Under the pieces are notes generated by a model. It was not told the DNA's origin and ran no database searches. It was given only the letters and a program-made list of their open reading frames with translations. A stretch of DNA of 11,317 nt. Origin: Balneolaceae bacterium (GTDB taxonomy: Bacteria > Bacteroidota > Rhodothermia > Balneolales > Balneolaceae). Location of the stretch: the NCBI GenBank assembly GCA_007123985.1, contig SLGA01000268.1:1-11317 (forward strand), given 5' to 3'. Positions 6,796 to 11,317 of the stretch are shown in pieces (within the stretch, counting starts at the first letter, position 1; the number at the start of each line of letters is the position of its first letter). The translations under genes were made by a program, and so were the position numbers.

Positions 6796-8142
6796 ATGAA
6801 CACTGCATTCCGTACAATTTGCATTATTGCTGTTCTGATAACTTTCTATGGTTGTAATGACTCGGTTACAACAGAAAACAGAGACTACGAGCTGCTTTCT
6901 CTAAACGAACTGGATGAACACATTGAAATCGGATTAATTGCGTGGCGGATGCCGGGTGGTATAACCGGTGGATCAGCCTGTGTTCATTGCCATGCACCCG
7001 ATGGATTGGATCTTGCCTATTTGAATTACAGCGATTTTACCCTGCGAAGACGGGGTGCCGAGCATGTTTCTCCCGGTATCGAAACATTAAGCGCGAGTAA
7101 GCTCGAAGACATTGTTAATATGGTTAGGGCGTTGCAGGTGAAGCATAATATTGACCTTGTAAATCCCCGGGAGTCTATACCGTTTCAACCGGGTGGTAAT
7201 GTACTGCAGGGTGAAGACAACAGGGGTAGGGACCAGGCTTTTGCTAAAGTGATAAAAGCAAGTAGCTTTCGGTTTACCACGGTAGCAATAGACAGCAAAA
7301 GTGAAGCATTACGTCAGCTGGAGGAATGGCAACAGCTGCCTGTTTCAGATATTCCCATTGGGATTGAACTGAATCATTGGAGTGAAGATCCTTACTACAG
7401 CAGAAGTGTACGTATTTTGAGCGATTGGGTGCCAGCCGTATCAATAAAACCCGCCATTAATGATGAAGAAGAGTGGCTCGGGCTTCAAATTAACTACACA
7501 AATAAACCGGGGAATAGGGAACTTGCTAATCTTTTGAAATACGGATCACTCCTTTACGATGTGTCTGAAATTGGTGCCCTGTCTGAACTATCAAGACTAA
7601 AATATAAAGCCCTATTGATTGCCCAGCATCAGTTCAGAGAAGCCGGAACTGTAGAGCAGGTGCAGAAAATTACCCTTAAAAATAGTATTCGAGATTTGCA
7701 GCAATACTACCCAGAAATCAAAAACCCGTTTTGGGAAATCGGGGTGTTTTTTGACAGACACCCATCCGCAGACTATCTGGATCTTCCGGAAAATCTGATG
7801 AGAGGTTTTTCGGAGAGTAATACTGCGGAGCTTGCCTTGCCCTGGTACTGGCTGGGTTGGATGGCAGACCCAACATTTGAGTTCACAGATTGCGATGATC
7901 CGGGAGGCTGTCTTGCGGTGATTTCAGATAGGCTTGCAGAAGAGGGGTTTCATTTTCACAGGGTTTTTGTGGTTGCAAAAACAGTTGCTGCGATGGCTAT
8001 GGAAGACAAATGGTACCCCTTTGAACCCGCCACACAGGATCAGCCGGTTCCATCTTTTGAAACCCCGGAGCTGCAAAAGTTGTACGAACATATCACCGAA
8101 AATTTGAGGCTAATGCTGGATTATTCAGCATCGAAAAAATAA
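6796..8142 (+). CDS. Lipoprotein with a single c-type haem site and a large uncharacterised C-terminal region
   Basis: A 448-aa protein beginning MNTAFRTICIIAVLITFYGC with a lipobox at Cys20. The upstream frame is open to 6691, but the ATG at 6796 is chosen because it gives the lipoprotein signal and avoids an 89-base overlap with the preceding gene. A small cytochrome c-like domain occupies about 35-120: CVHCH (62-66) covalently binds one haem, then APDGLDLAYL and a helix KLEDIVNMVRAL (102-113) typical of the last cytochrome c helix. The distal ligand is unclear (Met109, His90 and His117 are possible). Residues about 125-448 match no domain I can name. Notable blocks are PIGIELNHWSEDPYYS (187-202), FWEIGVFFDRHPSADYL (312-328), ALPWYWLGWMADPTF (347-361), a Cys pair (366, 372) and FHFHRVFVVAKTVAAM (385-400). 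It is probably a membrane-anchored electron carrier or sensor working with the three upstream barrel proteins. Haem attachment would need the cytochrome c maturation system to which ccmF belongs. Confidence 0.8.
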   Translation: MNTAFRTICIIAVLITFYGCNDSVTTENRDYELLSLNELDEHIEIGLIAWRMPGGITGGSACVHCHAPDGLDLAYLNYSDFTLRRRGAEHVSPGIETLSASKLEDIVNMVRALQVKHNIDLVNPRESIPFQPGGNVLQGEDNRGRDQAFAKVIKASSFRFTTVAIDSKSEALRQLEEWQQLPVSDIPIGIELNHWSEDPYYSRSVRILSDWVPAVSIKPAINDEEEWLGLQINYTNKPGNRELANLLKYGSLLYDVSEIGALSELSRLKYKALLIAQHQFREAGTVEQVQKITLKNSIRDLQQYYPEIKNPFWEIGVFFDRHPSADYLDLPENLMRGFSESNTAELALPWYWLGWMADPTFEFTDCDDPGGCLAVISDRLAEEGFHFHRVFVVAKTVAAMAMEDKWYPFEPATQDQPVPSFETPELQKLYEHITENLRLMLDYSASKK

Positions 8143-8166
8143 CCGGATGAGCTGCTTTTGTACTAA

Positions 8167-8216
8167 TTATTGCATACATGGATATACAAAATGTGATTTC
8201 AAACCATGCTCAATAA
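8167..8216. repeat. Imperfect inverted repeat between the cytochrome lipoprotein and the next barrel gene
   Basis: TTATTG (8167-8172) pairs with CAATAA (8211-8216), and inside it CATGG (8177-8181) pairs with CCATG (8204-8208), with unequal 4- and 2-base spacers and a 22-base centre. It has no T tract, so it is not a terminator. Chance is possible in AT-rich DNA. Confidence 0.3.
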
Positions 8217-8259
8217 TAGTTAAATAATTATCACATAAAACGTAAACAGAATTATATCA

Positions 8260-8730
8260 ATGAAAAAAATAACCCTATCGATTTTAACACTCTTAGTTGT
8301 TCTTGTGTTTTCTCAAAAAACGGATGCTCAGGACAGGTCCTTTGGGATTGGCGGTATGTTGGGTGATCCGTACGGCGTAAGTTTTAAACTTTACATTGCT
8401 GAAGATAAAGCCATTGCAGCCGGCCTTGGATTTGGGATTGCTGATGAGATTTCGTACCTCTACATAACGGCAGATTTTTTGCTCCATCGCCTGTACGAAA
8501 TGGGATGGGATGCCGGTTCGCTCCACCTCTATTACGGACCGGGTGTAAGTTATTATGATCCCGGTTTCATTGATGCAACGATTTCACTACGAGGTCCGCT
8601 TGGGCTTGGTGCGGATTTCAGGGATGTACCCGTTGGAGTTTTTTTAGAAGTTGCACCATACATAGATCTGTCACCTGATTTCTATTTTAGTTTTATGGGT
8701 GCAGCCGGTTTTCGATTCTATATCAATTGA
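8260..8730 (+). CDS. Small outer-membrane beta-barrel protein, BAPKO_0422/DUF3996-like
   Basis: A 156-aa predicted eight-strand-sized barrel. The signal peptide is 1-23 (MKKITLSILTLLVVLVF, then TDA-QD). The mature part has strands FGIGGMLGDPYGVSFKLYI (28-46), AIAAGLGFGI (51-60), YLYITADFLLH (66-76), LHLYYGPGVSYY (88-99), ATISLRGPLGLGADF (106-120), VPVGVFLEVAPYIDL (123-137) and FYFSFMGAAGFRFYIN (141-156). The RGPLGL...VFLEVAP pattern resembles the BAPKO_0422/DUF3996 family as I remember it. The gene starts 117 bases after the cytochrome lipoprotein and ends before a terminator, so it may be a separate unit or a distal member of the same run. No ligand can be inferred. Confidence 0.78.
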   Translation: MKKITLSILTLLVVLVFSQKTDAQDRSFGIGGMLGDPYGVSFKLYIAEDKAIAAGLGFGIADEISYLYITADFLLHRLYEMGWDAGSLHLYYGPGVSYYDPGFIDATISLRGPLGLGADFRDVPVGVFLEVAPYIDLSPDFYFSFMGAAGFRFYIN

Positions 8731-8798
8731 AGTTCATTTTTTTGCAGTTACAATCAGATTTCTCTGCATCCGACTGAGATAAGTAAGCTAACACACCT

Positions 8799-8834
8799 CA
8801 CTCCCGACTTGACAGGTTGGGAGTGTTCTATTTT
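8799..8834 (+). terminator. Rho-independent terminator after the small barrel gene
   Basis: A 10-bp stem, CACTCCCGAC (8799-8808) with GTTGGGAGTG (8816-8825, one G-T pair), has a 7-base loop and is followed by TTCTATTTT. It lies about 70 bases past the stop and would end the barrel/cytochrome transcript. Confidence 0.75.
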
Positions 8835-8951
8835 AGAAGGGCGTACCATTTTATAGCCGAAATATTTTTTCGATTGAATTGAGCTCTTTTTTTCTGTTTT
8901 GGTGCATGTTTCCATAAACCCGTTACGGGAGTGTAATTAATTAAAATCTCA

Positions 8952-10226
8952 ATGGATATGGATTCAAGAACAGAAACATCAACTATGCATTCCTGTGCCG
9001 CCACAGGCTTTTTCAGTACAATTTTTTATCAGGTCTTTTTTTTAGTGATGCTAAGTATTTCAATGCTGGTATTCACCGCATGCAGCGACAGCTCTTCAGC
9101 TCCGGACGACCCAAACAGCGGTACACTCAGGGTAACCGTTGAAACCATTGGCGGAGATACAAGCCCGGTTGGATATACTTTCATGTTGCAGGGAGTAGGG
9201 TCATTTGAAACGGATGCGAATGAAGAGTATACGTATAATAACGTGCCGGAAGGAAATTACACGGTGGAGTTAACTCAAAAGGCAAATCACTGCACGGTAA
9301 TCACGCAAAATCCGCGGACGGTACAGATTATTCCAGGAACCATTGTAGATATCTCATTTCAGGTGGAATGTAAAGCCATAATAAGAGACAGAATAGTCTT
9401 CCTGAGTAACCACGAGGGGGCATGGTCAGTCTATTCAAATTCAGTTGATCAACCGGAAAAAGTGCGGATTCCGCAATTCAATGTAAGTGCAACATGGAGA
9501 CCATCCGTATCGCCTGATGGTACAAAAATTGCATTTGTTTCTACCGCACAGGGTTTCCCGCTTAGCCAGATTTGGGTGATGGATGCTGACGGTACCAATT
9601 TTGCAAACATTACACAGGATGCCCAGGCGCATAGTGAGTTTCCGTCATGGTCGCCCGATGGTTCACAGATAGCTTACCACAGATATACTCCAAATGGCGA
9701 GGGTGACATTTATGTAATGAATGCAGATGGGACAGACAAACGAAACGTCACCAACTCTTCAACGGGAGATTGGTGGCCATCATGGCATCCTGACGGAAAC
9801 AGGCTTGCATTTCATACAATAGAATCGGGTGTGCCATTCTATATCAGTACAATTAATGTTGATGGAAGTGGCCGGCAGGAGGTACTCAGGCAGCCGTCTC
9901 TGTTTTTCAGGAATCCAAGCTGGTCACCTGATGGGAGCCGCCTTGCATTTCAGTGCAACATCGAATCGAACATATGGGAAATTTGTGTAGCAAACGGTGA
10001 CGGATCAAACCCACAGAACATTACCAACCTTGGTGTAGCGGGCAGGCAGCACAGGCTTGTGAGCTGGTCGCCCGATGGCAATATGCTCACTTTTGATTCA
10101 AACCGGGATGGACAGGAAAATACATTTGATATATTTGTGATGAATGCGAACGGCTCCGGTCTTTCAAACCTCACCAATAACATGAACTCCTCTTCGGTGA
10201 TGCCATTCTGGTCTCCTGTGGAGTGA
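8952..10226 (+). CDS. Lipoprotein with an N-terminal transthyretin-like domain and a PD40 (TolB-like) beta-propeller
   Basis: A 424-aa exported protein. A long signal region ends in FTAC at Cys44. ATG codons at 8952, 8958 and 8985 are all possible starts, and the third gives a more usual signal length. Residues about 57-140 form a carboxypeptidase-regulatory/transthyretin-like beta domain (GTLRVTVETIGG at 57-68, VPEGNYTVELTQ at 98-109). Residues about 143-424 are a WD40-like propeller with PD40 units centred on SVSPDGTKIAF (185-195), SWSPDGSQIAY (232-242), SWHPDGNRLAF (277-287), SWSPDGSRLAF (323-333), SWSPDGNMLTF (371-381) and a closing FWSP (419-422). Paired strands such as IWVMDADGTN, IYVMNADGTD, STINVDGSG, ICVANGDGSN and IFVMNANGSG carry the usual last-strand motif. 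This is the TolB-type propeller, but TolB's own N-terminal domain is absent and no tol or pal gene is near, so it is not TolB. The likely role is protein or glycan binding at the cell surface or in the periplasm. It is probably monocistronic. Confidence 0.85.
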   Translation: MDMDSRTETSTMHSCAATGFFSTIFYQVFFLVMLSISMLVFTACSDSSSAPDDPNSGTLRVTVETIGGDTSPVGYTFMLQGVGSFETDANEEYTYNNVPEGNYTVELTQKANHCTVITQNPRTVQIIPGTIVDISFQVECKAIIRDRIVFLSNHEGAWSVYSNSVDQPEKVRIPQFNVSATWRPSVSPDGTKIAFVSTAQGFPLSQIWVMDADGTNFANITQDAQAHSEFPSWSPDGSQIAYHRYTPNGEGDIYVMNADGTDKRNVTNSSTGDWWPSWHPDGNRLAFHTIESGVPFYISTINVDGSGRQEVLRQPSLFFRNPSWSPDGSRLAFQCNIESNIWEICVANGDGSNPQNITNLGVAGRQHRLVSWSPDGNMLTFDSNRDGQENTFDIFVMNANGSGLSNLTNNMNSSSVMPFWSPVE

Positions 10227-10249
10227 TTTTTAAATATAAGCGAACAGAT

Positions 10250-10287
10250 AAAACCCTTTCGATTTCGTTGAAAGGGTTTTTGTTTTA
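10250..10287. terminator. Bidirectional terminator between convergent genes
   Basis: AAAACCCTTTC (10250-10260) pairs perfectly with GAAAGGGTTTT (10270-10280), and the stem can be lengthened by two inner pairs. T runs flank it on the + side (TTTTTGTTTT) and on the - side (TTTTATCTG). It serves the propeller gene on the + strand, 23 bases after its stop, and the beta-helix gene on the - strand, whose stop codon (10285-10287) touches it. Confidence 0.9.
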
Positions 10288-11116
10288 TGGTGCAGGAACA
10301 GGTTCAATGATCGCCCATAATGCAAGCTCAATGTCTGCAGCTTCAAATTCCGGCTGAAAGGTGCCCGATATTCTCTCCGGATGATATAAAAAGGCTGCTG
10401 GTGGTGATGCTGTTTTCCCATGGCAATCAACATTTGGTGTTCCATTGTGCGTGGCTTCACTGATATTACGGGTAACCTTCCAATTTTCTACACCATCCGC
10501 CCAGGTGCCATCGTATTGTCCGGCAGGCCCAATTACATTGTTTTCCACAAGTGCATTTTGGCAGGGTGGTGCTGGTGATGGATGTCCATGTATAAGCTGT
10601 AAGGCCGACCAGCTTCGAGGTTCCATTATATCAACATATCGAATTACTTGTCCTCATCGATGATCCGCCCACATAAATTAATGCATCACCGCCTTTGTAG
10701 CCCAATTCAGGCCTGTTGCCATTCACAATTACATGGCTCAGAACAGCATAGTCGAAATCTCGCATGATTACAGGCGAAGATAGTGATGCAGATACAATTT
10801 TACGTACGGTACGAGTATTATCAACTGGCCTGCCCTGAGTATAAATTTGCTGCCCGGGATGGTTGATTACAATTCTATCTGAAAGTTCAAATACTGATCC
10901 GGGGCATAATTCTACAATCACGTTTTCGGCGGTTAGCAGTTCATTTATATCAGTATGTGTGCCGGATTCGAGGCAGGAAGGCTCTTCAGGAACTGGTTCC
11001 GGATCAGGTTCTGTAACAATAGGCTCCTGCCCGGTCACATCATTATCGCAGCTCGTAATGAGTATAATAAAGCATAGTATGTACACTAAAAAAAGTACAG
11101 ACTTACCTGTGGTCAT
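10285..11116 (-). pseudogene. Right-handed beta-helix lipoprotein gene, frameshifted and internally deleted
   Basis: Two - strand frames make one broken gene. The first (11116-10631, 161 aa) has a lipoprotein signal ending ITSC at Cys23, a Pro/Glu-rich linker (EPDPEPVPEEP), then pectate-lyase-fold-like sequence: ENVIVELCPGSVFELSDRI, QQIYTQGRPVDNTRTV, VNGNRPELGYKGGDALIYVGG. The second (open from about 10653, ATG at 10626, to 10285) continues it: GQVIRYVDIMEPRSWSALQL, NALVENNVIGPAGQYDGTW. The join needs loss of one base in ATGA at 10654-10657, after which GGSS runs into GQVIRYVD without a stop. Past GTWADGV the protein jumps to ENWKVTRN...SGTFQPEFEAADIELALW, the family's C-terminal end as I remember it, so a block of central helix rungs seems to be missing in frame. 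Intact relatives are secreted beta-helix proteins, perhaps polysaccharide-binding or -cleaving. Alternatives are a sequencing error at the frameshift or a short but functional variant. Confidence 0.75.
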
Positions 11117-11317
11117 GGTTTGATCCTGTCTTTTTGAGGCTATTGGTTCTGTTTAGATACTCTTTTTATATAAACGTATTAATGGAGAAAGAGAGGAAAG
11201 GGGTGCCAAAAAAAAGCGGAAACATGTGATCTGAAATTCTCAATAAAGTTGCATTAACAGATAGCAACCAAAAACTAAACAACACATATGTATTGTGTCT
11301 AGAGCGTCTATTTCAGC
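11117..11317. other. Region upstream of the broken beta-helix gene
   Basis: These 201 bases show no gene on either strand. They should hold the - strand promoter. The - strand reads AGGA about 9 bases before the ATG at 11116, a plausible ribosome binding site. No terminator or repeat of note was seen. Confidence 0.45.

Noticed and set aside
8952..10226. Naming the propeller gene tolB
   Set aside because: It shares only the propeller repeats; the TolB N-terminal domain and tol-pal neighbours are missing, and a transthyretin-like domain is present instead.
10445..10663. + strand open frame opposite the broken beta-helix gene
   Set aside because: It has no signal, no recognisable motif and no ribosome site, and the - strand reading has clear family sequence.
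11282..11298. ACACA...TGTGT repeat resembling an NrdR box near the right edge
   Set aside because: The spacing is one base off the 16-base consensus, only one copy is present, and no ribonucleotide reductase gene is in view.

Overview
The window reads as chromosomal DNA from a free-living Gram-negative bacterium of the Bacteroidota/Balneolota/Rhodothermota group, most likely Balneolota. This is inferred from several PorT-like outer-membrane barrels, many short lipoprotein signals, moderate GC, weak Shine-Dalgarno use, and an ECF sigma factor of the PF07638/TIGR02999 type. No tRNA, rRNA, CRISPR array, insertion sequence or phage gene was seen.

Layout. (1) 3-2872, + strand: the 3' end of ccmF (cytochrome c haem lyase, cut by the window edge), a 257-base gap holding a nested inverted-repeat structure, then a lipoprotein PQQ-dependent aldose-sugar dehydrogenase closed by a strong terminator at 2899-2930. 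(2) 2950-3734, - strand: hisI (phosphoribosyl-AMP cyclohydrolase) overlapping a DUF2237 gene by 4 bases (ATGA). (3) 4006-4569, - strand: an orphan ECF sigma factor. (4) 4820-8142, + strand: a tight four-gene run (gaps of 30, 34 and 16 bases) of two tandemly duplicated PorT-like barrels, a third barrel, and a lipoprotein with one CXXCH haem site. A further small barrel of BAPKO_0422/DUF3996 type follows at 8260-8730, with a terminator at 8799-8834. (5) 8952-10226, + strand: a lipoprotein with a transthyretin-like domain and a six-fold WD40-like (PD40) propeller. (6) 10285-11116, - strand: a broken right-handed beta-helix lipoprotein gene, convergent with the propeller gene and sharing a bidirectional terminator with it.

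How it fits together. Nearly every product except HisI, DUF2237 and the sigma factor is predicted to sit in the inner membrane, periplasm or outer membrane. CcmF would help attach haem to c-type cytochromes, and the 6796-8142 lipoprotein is one plausible substrate. The ECF gene is divergent from the barrel/cytochrome run, so that run is the obvious candidate regulon, although this is inference only. The least explained items are the barrel plus cytochrome-lipoprotein cassette, the HisI-DUF2237 coupling, and the beta-helix gene that carries both a frameshift and an apparent in-frame internal deletion.
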